DNA of 12,612 nucleotides from NCBI GenBank assembly GCA_029861795.1, contig JAOTYS010000092.1:1-12612 (forward strand), read 5' to 3'. Shown piece by piece: positions 6,865 to 12,612 of the stretch (positions are counted from its first letter, which is position 1; each line of letters begins with the position of its first letter). The notes below the pieces were generated by a model, which was not told where the DNA came from, made no database searches, and saw only the letters and a program-made list of their open reading frames with translations. This DNA comes from Gammaproteobacteria bacterium. GTDB lineage: Bacteria > Pseudomonadota > Gammaproteobacteria > Arenicellales > JAOTYS01. The translations under genes were made by a program, and so were the position numbers.

Positions 6865-8181
6865 ATGGCCGAATATAAGAAATCGCAAGCGCTTTACCAG
6901 CAAGCCAAAGAGCATCTTGCCGGTGGTGTCAGCAGCAACTTCCGTTATACGGGATACGGCGAGAGTCCAGTACCGTTATTTTATGCACACGGCAAAGGCG
7001 CCCACCTGACTGACGTTGATGGCAATGATTATATTGACTACGCGTTGGGAAATGGCCCGATTATCCTAGGCCACGCGCCAGCGCAGGTAATCAAGGCCGT
7101 GTCCGACACACTTTCCATGGGACAGTTGTTCGCCGGCCAGCACGAGCTGGAGCTCGAGCTCGCCCAACTTTTGACCTCTATCGTTCCTTGTGCCGACTTG
7201 GTGCGGTTTACATCATCTGGCTCCGAATCCGTTCATGCGGCGCTTCGACTAGCACGCGCCTACACCGGTCGATCCAAGATCGTAAAGTTTGAGGGACACT
7301 ATCACGGTTGGTTCGATAACATCTTTATCAGCGTTTCACCCTCGCACAACGAAGCCGGACCTGCATCTGCGCCGATACCTGTGTCTCACACGCCAGGTCA
7401 ACCGTCGAGCAATCTCGAAGATGTAATCGTGTTGCCATGGAACGACCTAGATATTTTGGCTAGCACCATCCGTGAACACGCAGACGAGATCGCTGGTGTC
7501 ATCATGGAACCGATTATGTTTAACTCGGGCACGATTCTCCCGATGGAGGGTTATCTCGAGGGAGTGCGAGAGCTTACCAGCGAGTACGGCATTGTACTCA
7601 TCTTCGATGAAGTGATTACCGGATTTCGGGTAGCACTCTCGGGTGCCCAAGGCTTGCTCGGCGTAACGCCTGATCTCACCGTCTTTGCGAAGGCCATGGC
7701 CGCAGGATTTCCACTTGCCGCTGTGGCAGGTCATCGGGATGTTATGGAAATTGTCGACACAAGAAAAGTAATGCACGGCGGTACCTACAACGGCAACGTT
7801 GTCTCTATGGCGGCGGGAATCGCGACACTGAAGACGCTGGCTCAGAACGATGGACAAGTCTACAGAGATATGAACGCCAAGGGTGAACGCCTAATAAGTG
7901 AGTTACGTCAACTCGCCAAACGACATGGACACTCTCTGCTGATACAAGGTTTAGGTAGCGTGTTTCATTCAGCGTTCACCAATCAGCAAGCAATGATGAA
8001 CTATCGCGACTATATCGAAAGCGATGCCGACAAACGCAATGAATTCTGTGCGCGCTTACAGAACGCCGGGGTGCGTCTGACGGCGCGTGGTACCTGGCTT
8101 CTATCAGCCGCGCACACCGATGAGGATATAGATCAATCAATCAATGCGGCAGACCGAGCGCTATCCGAGATGAAGCCGTGA
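6865..8181 (+). CDS. Class III PLP aminotransferase, glutamate-1-semialdehyde aminomutase-like
   Basis: A fold-type I PLP enzyme of 438 residues, standard length for the family. Seen: substrate-gate region GVSSNFRY (21-28), phosphate-binding SSGSES (117-122), ring-stacking HYHGW (145-149), cofactor aspartate in LIFDEVITGFR (D248), and the Schiff-base lysine in VFAKAMAAGFPLAAVAG (K276). The GSAM-like features are overall architecture rather than proof of haem synthesis, since location in a catabolic operon argues for a transaminase or aminomutase acting on an amino acid from the upstream hydrolase. A diaminobutyrate or similar omega-amino acid would fit an ectoine-type route. AAGGA precedes the ATG at good spacing. 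Its TGA overlaps the next ATG (TGATG), so the downstream EutA-like protein is translationally coupled. Confidence 0.86.
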   Translation: MAEYKKSQALYQQAKEHLAGGVSSNFRYTGYGESPVPLFYAHGKGAHLTDVDGNDYIDYALGNGPIILGHAPAQVIKAVSDTLSMGQLFAGQHELELELAQLLTSIVPCADLVRFTSSGSESVHAALRLARAYTGRSKIVKFEGHYHGWFDNIFISVSPSHNEAGPASAPIPVSHTPGQPSSNLEDVIVLPWNDLDILASTIREHADEIAGVIMEPIMFNSGTILPMEGYLEGVRELTSEYGIVLIFDEVITGFRVALSGAQGLLGVTPDLTVFAKAMAAGFPLAAVAGHRDVMEIVDTRKVMHGGTYNGNVVSMAAGIATLKTLAQNDGQVYRDMNAKGERLISELRQLAKRHGHSLLIQGLGSVFHSAFTNQQAMMNYRDYIESDADKRNEFCARLQNAGVRLTARGTWLLSAAHTDEDIDQSINAADRALSEMKP

Positions 8182-8939
8182 TGGGTGTTCAACGCGCGTT
8201 GCGCCTAGGCATGATCTGGCCGGGCGGCGGGGCCGAGCATGAGTACTATCAATTTGCCGAAGCGCTGGATGATCGGATCAAGATTTTTCTTTCTTGCTCT
8301 CGTGTTGGTGGCGAAGGCGACAATGACCATGACGTGGATGCCCTGCTGCAGACCGCGCGCGTCGATTGGTTAGAAGAGGCGGCCCGAAGACTGATTTGCC
8401 TGAAACCCGATGTTGTGTTTTGGGCATGCACAAGCGGGAGTTTCATTGTAGGTCGTGCCGGTGCCGAAACCCAGGTCTCAGCCATCGCACGAACCACTGG
8501 CGCTCCAGCGGGGAGCACCTCGCTCGCTTTTATTGCAGCATTGGAAACACTTGGAACCTCACGGGTCAGCGTGCTCGCCACCTATCCAGAGCCTGCCTCG
8601 CGGGCATTCGTCAAATTCCTCGGTGAGTTCGGCGTTGAAGTTTTGCACATGCAGTGGCTTGATGCAGCCAGCGGCTGGGATGCGGCACTGCTGGATCCTG
8701 AGATTGTGACGGAAAAGGCGCGTGAGGCAGCAATCGACGGAGCCGAAGCGCTACTGGTGCCCGATACCGCAATGCCAAGCTTACATCTTGTTGAGCGGCT
8801 AGAGCGCGCCACTGAGCGGCCGGTGCTCACCGCCAATGCAGTGACACTGTGGCAGGCAATGAAACTCGCGGGTGGAGCCATTTCAGTGAAAGGTTACGGA
8901 ACATTGCTGGCACACCGCGACGTCGAAAACGCGGCTTAA
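8181..8939 (+). CDS. Maleate isomerase / EutA-like protein, second copy lacking the second catalytic Cys
   Basis: A 252-residue Asp/Glu racemase-superfamily protein, last gene of the M81 operon. ATG 8181 overlaps the aminotransferase TGA by one base; a GTG at 8178 is an equivalent alternative adding one residue. The first motif is intact (VFWACTSGSFI, C83). The second-domain position reads LLVPDTAMPS, placing Asp195 where the paralogue at 557-1354 has Cys195. The fold is otherwise kept (GAPAGSTSLAFIAALETLG, TANAVTLWQAMKL). Loss of one Cys rules out the classical two-cysteine racemase mechanism. The protein may use a one-Cys mechanism, as arylmalonate decarboxylase does from the opposite site, or be a partner subunit. 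The two copies are diverged, so this is not a recent duplication. Substrate unknown. Confidence 0.8.
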   Translation: MGVQRALRLGMIWPGGGAEHEYYQFAEALDDRIKIFLSCSRVGGEGDNDHDVDALLQTARVDWLEEAARRLICLKPDVVFWACTSGSFIVGRAGAETQVSAIARTTGAPAGSTSLAFIAALETLGTSRVSVLATYPEPASRAFVKFLGEFGVEVLHMQWLDAASGWDAALLDPEIVTEKAREAAIDGAEALLVPDTAMPSLHLVERLERATERPVLTANAVTLWQAMKLAGGAISVKGYGTLLAHRDVENAA

Positions 8940-8957
8940 GTCGTCGATGAGTCCTGC

Positions 8958-8976
8958 CGCCTATTCTGGATAGGCG
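8958..8976. terminator. Possible bidirectional terminator hairpin at convergent junction
   Basis: CGCCTAT (8958-8964), loop TCTGG and ATAGGCG (8970-8976) form a perfect 7-bp stem spanning the end of the FAH gene, 18 bases after the EutA-like stop. Only 21 bases separate the two convergent stops, so a shared terminator would have to sit here. Neither strand shows a clear U-tract. Confidence 0.35.
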
Positions 8977-9809
8977 ACCACCTCCTGCTGTTGTTCGCCT
9001 AAGCCCTCTACGCCAAGGCGCATGCGATTACCAGGCTTCAGAAGAACAGGCGGGTTTTGACCCAGGCCCACCCCTGGTGGCGTCCCGGTTGCGATGAGGT
9101 CTCCGGGCAACAAGCTCATATAACGGCTGACATAGCTCACGATCTCAGCCACACCGAAGATCATGGTTCGCGTCGAACCGTCTTGGTAACGATGACCATC
9201 GACTTCTAACCAAAGCTTCAGGTTTTGCGGATCCGGGATTTCGTCTTTAGTAACAAGATAAGGACCAAAAGGCGCAAAGGTATCAGCACTCTTACCTTTG
9301 ACCCATTGACCTGTCCCCTCAAGCTGATGCGCACGCTCGGAGACGTCGTTGACCACACAGTAACCCGCGACATGATCCAATGCGTGGTCTTGCTCCACGT
9401 ATCTTGCTCGCGTACCAATCACCACTCCGAGTTCCACCTCCCAGTCACCTTTCTTACTACCCTTGGGTAGCACAACGGGATCGTTTGGCCCACTAATAGC
9501 AGTCGTCGCCTTCATGAAGATGACTGGCTCGTCGGGGATAGGCATACCGGCCTCTTCGGCATGATCTCGGTAGTTGAGTCCGATGCAAACGACTTTGCCA
9601 ACGTTAGCGACCGGTGGACCCAGACGCGGTGATCCGCTCACCGGAGGTGGTGATTTCGGATCCAGGGCCACGAGTTTCGAAAGCGTCGCTGGATCAAGTG
9701 TGGATCCATCTATATCAGTGACGTGGTCTGACAAATCGCGAATAACACCATCGGCGTCGAGCAACCCTGGCTTCTCACCGCCGATTTTTCCGAACCGTAG
9801 TAATTTCAT
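8961..9809 (-). CDS. Fumarylacetoacetate hydrolase (FAH) family protein
   Basis: A 282-residue FAHD-type enzyme that hydrolyses or decarboxylates 1,3-dioxo acids with a divalent metal. The C-terminal catalytic domain contains GLNYRDHAEEAG (77-88), metal ligands in DWEVELGVVIG (E124, E126) and VNDVSER (D155), the catalytic-loop KGKSADTFAPFGP (171-183), and TGTPPGVG near the end. The N-terminal roughly 60 residues (LLRFGKIGGEKPGLLD) are the small domain found in 2,4-diketo-3-deoxy-sugar-acid hydrolases of the L-fucose/L-rhamnose routes, the closest type I recognise. Its ATG (9807-9809) overlaps the stop of the upstream dehydrogenase by one base (TAATG), so the two are coupled. With an SDR and a hydroxyacid dehydrogenase in the same operon, a sugar-acid or keto-acid breakdown step is likely. 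Confidence 0.87.
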   Translation of the reverse strand: MKLLRFGKIGGEKPGLLDADGVIRDLSDHVTDIDGSTLDPATLSKLVALDPKSPPPVSGSPRLGPPVANVGKVVCIGLNYRDHAEEAGMPIPDEPVIFMKATTAISGPNDPVVLPKGSKKGDWEVELGVVIGTRARYVEQDHALDHVAGYCVVNDVSERAHQLEGTGQWVKGKSADTFAPFGPYLVTKDEIPDPQNLKLWLEVDGHRYQDGSTRTMIFGVAEIVSYVSRYMSLLPGDLIATGTPPGVGLGQNPPVLLKPGNRMRLGVEGLGEQQQEVVAYPE

Positions 9810-10840
9810 TATGTAGTCCCACGCAAGTATTCTTTGTTGACACAGTTACGAAGTTCACCGCGTTCAAAAAAGCTAATGATGTTTTCCACCGCGAGGCGGC
9901 GGGCGTCGTGTTGACTCTCCGCACTGTACCAGGCGCCATGAGGAGTCAGCACCAATCGACCTAACACCCAATCGAGTTGCTGGTGGTACGCCTGGAACAA
10001 CGGATGTTGTGGATCCGGGGGTTCTTGGGGTAGCACATCTAGTCCCACGCCTGCGATTTTCCCCGCTCGCAACGTCTCATATAGCGCGTCTAAGTCGATG
10101 ACGGCGCCGCGCGATGTGTTAACCAACACCGCGTGGGGTTGGATACAGGCGAGCGTCGATACGTTGATCATATTTCGGGTCTCCGCTGTCAGTGGCACGT
10201 GCAAGCTTACGCAGTCACATTCACTTAGCAGATTCTCTAATGATTCAGCCCGTCGCACGCCAACTGCGATCTCTTGTCCCCGGGGTAAGTAGGGATCGTA
10301 AGCGACTACCTCACAACCAAATGCTTTGGCACGCAATGCCGTGGCCGTGCCGATGCGGCCCAACCCTACGATACCAAAGCGTGTGCCGCGCACCCGCCGA
10401 ATCGTCTTTGCGTTGGACCAGTGGAAGTTTGCAATTACATCTTCACGCAGTTGCTCGTTGTAGTTGACGATGCCGCGTCTCAGGGCCAACCACAAGGCTA
10501 TGGCATGATCGGCCACTTCGCTTGTACCGTAGTCCGGCACGTAACAAACCGGAATACCTCTCGCACCCGCGGCCTCCAGGTCAATGTGGTCATAACCAAC
10601 ACCGGCACGGCTAATGAAGCGACAGCGTTTTAGCTTAGCAATGACATCGGCATCGACAACTAACTGATGCCATACCAATAATGCATCTGCCGCAGCAAAT
10701 GACTCGTTGGAAACCACAACACCCTCTCGCCGTCGCCAGATCTCAAAGTCATAGCCGTCGCCGGCGGTCGCTCGCTCTACCACTCCGTCATCTTCGTACT
10801 GGGCATCGACAGTCAGTATTCGTAAGGACTTTGGGGGCAT
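9809..10840 (-). CDS. D-2-hydroxyacid dehydrogenase, C-terminal-binding-protein (CtBP)-like
   Basis: NAD-dependent D-isomer 2-hydroxyacid dehydrogenase, 343 residues. Seen: SRAGVGYDHID (77-87), the dinucleotide motif GLGRIG (159-164) followed by an acidic residue at the strand end (AYDPY, D182), which favours NAD over NADP, and the catalytic set Arg244 (NTSRGAVID), Glu273 (PQEPPD) and His301 (TPHGAWYS). The HGAWYSAES variant of the His motif is typical of the CtBP-like subgroup. It would interconvert a 2-keto acid and a 2-hydroxy acid. It is the middle gene of the minus-strand operon, 29 bases after the SDR and overlapping the FAH gene. No strong ribosome binding site precedes its ATG. Confidence 0.88.
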   Translation of the reverse strand: MPPKSLRILTVDAQYEDDGVVERATAGDGYDFEIWRRREGVVVSNESFAAADALLVWHQLVVDADVIAKLKRCRFISRAGVGYDHIDLEAAGARGIPVCYVPDYGTSEVADHAIALWLALRRGIVNYNEQLREDVIANFHWSNAKTIRRVRGTRFGIVGLGRIGTATALRAKAFGCEVVAYDPYLPRGQEIAVGVRRAESLENLLSECDCVSLHVPLTAETRNMINVSTLACIQPHAVLVNTSRGAVIDLDALYETLRAGKIAGVGLDVLPQEPPDPQHPLFQAYHQQLDWVLGRLVLTPHGAWYSAESQHDARRLAVENIISFFERGELRNCVNKEYLRGTT

Positions 10841-10869
10841 ATTGTTAAGGTTTTCGTTGAAGTTAAATT

Positions 10870-11621
10870 CTAGTATGTCGCCCGCCCACCACTTAGATCA
10901 AACACTGCACCCGTGGTGAACGAATTTTCCTCAGAAACCAGCCAGGCGACCATTGCAGCAACCTCCTCGACTCGCAGGAATCGACCCCGAGGGATCTTTG
11001 ACAGCATGTAGTCGATGTGTTCCTGACTCATTTGATCAAAGATGCGGGTTTTGGCCGCGGCCGGTGTGATGCAGTTGACCGCAATATCTTTATCCGCCGT
11101 CTCCTTGGCGATGGATTTAGTCAGCGCAATAACGCCCGCTTTGGCCGCGCTATAGGCCACGGCGTTGGGATTTCCTTCTTTACCGGCAATAGACGCGACG
11201 TTTACAACCCGGCCATAGTTCTGCTGGCGCATCAGCGGCATCACCGCACGGCAACAGTAGTAGACGGCGTTAAGATCTAGATCCACGACCCGTCGCCATT
11301 CATCGAGCGGGTATTCCCAAGACGGCATGGTGAGCCCTGCGATACCCGCGTTATTCACCAAGATATCAATTCCTCCCAGGGAGTCGAGCACTGACGTGAC
11401 CGACACGCTGACCGCGTCCCGTCCGTGACATCTACGACCGCCGCGTCAACAGGGCCGAGCCCCTCGAGGTCACTTTGGGTCTGCCGCAGCAGCTCGGCAT
11501 CGCGGTCCCAAAGGCTCACAGATGCCCCGGACTGCAATAGCCGCTTGCTAACAGCGAGACCAATTCCTTGGGCAGCCCCAGTGACCACTGCGCGACGCCC
11601 GTTAAGGTCGATGACATTCAT
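10870..11621 (-). pseudogene. Short-chain dehydrogenase/reductase (SDR), split by a -1 frameshift
   Basis: Two overlapping minus-strand frames form one classical SDR of about 251 residues. The first (ATG at 11619-11621, GAGG site 7 bases upstream) supplies MNVIDLNGRRAVVTGAAQGIG, the NAD(P)-binding TGxxxGxG motif, and runs to VDVTD. The second supplies [24 protein letters not shown], the catalytic Ser (VASIAG), YSAAK and the C-terminal [10 protein letters not shown]. The switch falls at the CCC run near 11416-11422; adding one base restores a continuous VTD-x-DAVS reading. All active-site residues are otherwise intact, so this is either a very recent mutation or a sequencing or assembly error. 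It would be the first gene of the operon, oxidising or reducing a hydroxyl of the compound passed to the dehydrogenase and FAH enzymes. Confidence 0.8.
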
Positions 11622-11638
11622 GTTTTACCCTCGGTGCT

Positions 11639-11677
11639 CTTACTTGGGAATGTAAGCCGCTCGAGACCCGATTCCAA
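11639..11677 (-). promoter_or_regulatory. Predicted promoter of the SDR operon with overlapping inverted repeat
   Basis: On the minus strand TTGGAA (11672-11677), a 17-base spacer and TACATT (11649-11654) match sigma-70 boxes at 4/6 each, with a start near 11642 and a leader of about 20 bases. An inverted repeat CTTAC-8-GTAAG (11639-11656) covers the -10 and the start site, where a repressor would act. Confidence 0.4.
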
Positions 11678-11691
11678 AGTCACAGCAGGCC

Positions 11692-11715
11692 CGATGTCGC
11701 TACCTAGCTACATCG
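11692..11715. promoter_or_regulatory. 24-bp operator-like dyad upstream of the SDR operon
   Basis: Arms CGATGTCGCTA and TAGCTACATCG around a central CC form an 11-bp inverted repeat with one mismatch. The centre is about 61 bases upstream of the predicted SDR-operon start, a usual place for an activator. It also lies upstream of the plus-strand PhyH remnant. Confidence 0.5.
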
Positions 11716-11763
11716 AACCCTTGAGTGTTGCGCTGGAATTCTGCTAGTCCTTGCTCTTAATGA

Positions 11764-11817
11764 CAAGGTCACAGCATTATTGTGCTGGACGGCTAGGACA
11801 TCTCGAAGCAAGGTCAC
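11764..11817. repeat. Direct 9-base repeats CAAGGTCAC in the intergenic region
   Basis: CAAGGTCAC occurs at 11764-11772 and again at 11809-11817, 45 bases apart start to start. An inverted CCTTG lies at 11749-11753. They fall in the 256-base gene-free stretch between the SDR start and the PhyH remnant and may be binding sites; function unknown. Confidence 0.4.
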
Positions 11818-11840
11818 GGGGACAACCAGTATGAGTCGAG

Positions 11841-11849
11841 TGCTAGAAT
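11841..11849 (+). promoter_or_regulatory. Extended -10 promoter of the decayed PhyH gene
   Basis: TG-C-TAGAAT at 11841-11849 fits an extended -10 (5/6 to TATAAT plus TG). It implies transcription from about 11856, so the ATG at 11848 cannot be the start and the ATG at 11878 is preferred. Confidence 0.4.
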
Positions 11850-11877
11850 GACGGCGTTGTTTAGAGCGAGTGATTGT

Positions 11878-12230
11878 ATGAACGAACGCCGTCTTTTCGA
11901 TGCCAATGCCGCGCCCGATGACATTGCCACCGCCATTGAGACTGACGGTTACGCCATCGTGTCCAAGCTGCTGGACTGTAGCACGGTGAACCAGTTGACT
12001 AACGAGCTTCGCCCTCATCATTACCGCCGATTGCCAAAACACTACCGGACAGACTACAGCGGTTGGTGTGTTACGACTACGGCGCACCTTACCTCGGTTT
12101 TGTAAACGGCAACGATCCCCATGCGTTGCTTGAAGATGATTACGATGACAGTCGTCCCGCCGAACGTTCCAACGATAAGGTCGACGCCGCTCAGCAGCGT
12201 GTGCGCCGATTGAAGGTTATGATCGAGTGA
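11878..12230 (+). pseudogene. Phytanoyl-CoA dioxygenase (PhyH) family gene remnant, catalytic core deleted
   Basis: From ATG 11878 the frame reads a PhyH N-terminus (MNERRLFDANAAPDDIATAI, then ETDGYAIVSKLLDCSTVNQL and TNELRPH) and soon meets a stop at 12103-12105 after out-of-family sequence. From about 12015 another frame reads a PhyH C-terminus: LPPIAKTLPDRLQRLV, then CYDYGAPYLGFVNGNDPHAL, ending VRRLKVMIE with TGA at 12228-12230. The roughly 160 residues that should lie between them, including the HxD...H iron site and the 2-oxoglutarate Arg, are absent, and the join changes frame. This is an internal deletion near 12012-12021, so no active oxygenase is made. The N-terminus differs from the PhyH gene at 1-466, so it was a distinct paralogue. 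Confidence 0.75.
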
Positions 12231-12324
12231 CGGCGGTGAGCCATCGATAGCTCTGGAGAAATACGCTACAGTGGATGTCACTGCTCACACCTGAATGAAG
12301 TGTGCAAATCCTAGGAGAAAAATT
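12231..12324 (+). promoter_or_regulatory. Upstream region of the ureohydrolase gene with two small dyads
   Basis: CAGTG-GATGT-CACTG at 12269-12283 and CACAC-9-GTGTG at 12286-12304 are consecutive short inverted repeats between the PhyH remnant and the ureohydrolase start. They could be operator half-sites or a weak transcript end for the remnant. A strong AGGAGA ribosome binding site lies at 12313-12318. No convincing -35/-10 pair was found. Confidence 0.35.
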
Positions 12325-12612
12325 ATGAGCAAGACCATGTATATGCCGATCAGCGGAAACGTCATGCCGCGCTTTGCGGGTCCGGCAACCATGATGCGGC
12401 TTCCTCAACTGGAATCGGCTAAGGATCTGGATGCATGTTTTGTTGGCGTGCCGTTTGATATTGGAACCTCCAACCGTCCAGGTGCGCGCTTCGGTCCGCG
12501 CCACATCCGTGGCGAATCGGCATTTCTGCGTCCGTGCAACAACGCTACGCGTGCCGCACCGTTCGAAAGCCTTGCTGTGGCCGATCTGGGCGACGTGCCC
12601 ATCAATACCTTT
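12325..12612 (+). CDS. Agmatinase/guanidinobutyrase-type ureohydrolase, 5' part, truncated by window edge
   Basis: The ATG at 12325 follows AGGAGA at 6-base spacing and opens 96 codons without a stop to the window end. The protein shows the ureohydrolase N-terminus: CFVGVPFDIGTSNRPGARFG (about 40-59), PRHIRGES and VADLGDVPI. The Mn-binding GGDHS, DAHxD and DxDxxDP motifs should lie beyond the edge. Family members hydrolyse agmatine, guanidinobutyrate or guanidinopropionate to urea and an amine. The PFDIGTSNRPGARFGPR form is common to agmatinase and the guanidino-acid hydrolases, so the substrate cannot be fixed from this part. Its nearness to a creatinase-like M24 enzyme makes guanidino-compound use a reasonable thought. 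Confidence 0.85.
   Translation, partial: MSKTMYMPISGNVMPRFAGPATMMRLPQLESAKDLDACFVGVPFDIGTSNRPGARFGPRHIRGESAFLRPCNNATRAAPFESLAVADLGDVPINTF

Noticed and set aside
9225..9470. Plus-strand 81-residue ORF inside the FAH gene
   Set aside because: It is antisense to the conserved FAH catalytic domain, with no start signal or family resemblance.
10870..11406. SDR C-terminal part as an independent 178-residue gene
   Set aside because: It lacks the Rossmann nucleotide-binding start, which is found in the overlapping frame at 11355-11621; the two parts make one standard SDR.
11848..12105. 85-residue intact small protein
   Set aside because: Only its N-terminal half resembles a protein family; the rest is the PhyH C-terminal DNA read out of frame, so it is a pseudogene fragment.
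1..12612. Search for tRNA, rRNA, CRISPR, insertion sequences and phage attachment sites
   Set aside because: No cloverleaf with a GTTCRA arm, no regularly spaced repeats, no transposase or integrase frame and no long terminal repeats were seen by eye.

Overview
The window (about 55% GC by eye, GTG starts used freely, overlapping stop/start junctions) looks like a chromosomal catabolic and transport region of a proteobacterium. The gene content (ectoine-type ABC uptake genes, phytanoyl-CoA-dioxygenase-like oxygenases, a creatinase/ectoine-hydrolase-like enzyme, a guanidino-compound ureohydrolase) suggests a marine or osmolyte-scavenging heterotroph. No rRNA, tRNA, CRISPR array, transposase, phage gene or transcriptional regulator was found. 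The taxonomic statement is inference only.

Layout. 1-466 (-): 5' part of a phytanoyl-CoA dioxygenase (PhyH) family gene running off the left edge. 557-1354 (+): maleate isomerase/EutA-like enzyme with both catalytic cysteines. 1538-3906 (+): ehuB, ehuC and ehuD, the binding protein and two permeases of an ectoine/hydroxyectoine-type ABC importer. A strong hairpin lies between ehuB and ehuC, and no ATPase gene is present. 4003-5142 (-): M24 creatinase/DoeA-like hydrolase without the usual metal ligands. 5143-5338: divergent promoter region. 5339-8939 (+): operon of an M81 (MlrC-like) Zn hydrolase, a class III aminotransferase/aminomutase and a second EutA-like protein that lacks the second catalytic Cys. 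8961-11621 (-): convergent operon, transcribed SDR (frameshifted), then CtBP-type 2-hydroxyacid dehydrogenase, then FAH-family hydrolase. 11622-11877: regulatory DNA with several dyads. 11878-12230 (+): wreck of a second PhyH gene that has lost its catalytic core. 12325-12612 (+): 5' part of an agmatinase/guanidinobutyrase-type ureohydrolase running off the right edge.

How the genes may work together. Known ectoine catabolism uses Ehu uptake, EutA-type proteins, the M24 hydrolase EutD/DoeA, the Zn deacetylase EutE/DoeB and a class III transaminase. Here Ehu-type uptake, EutA-like and DoeA-like genes are present. The Zn-deacetylase and transaminase positions could be filled by the M81 hydrolase and the GSAM-like aminotransferase. 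This suggests a variant pathway for ectoine or a related cyclic or guanidino osmolyte. The minus-strand SDR/dehydrogenase/FAH genes resemble an oxidative sugar-acid or keto-acid pathway and may be a separate unit. The SDR frameshift and the gutted PhyH gene point to local gene decay; for the SDR an assembly error is equally possible.
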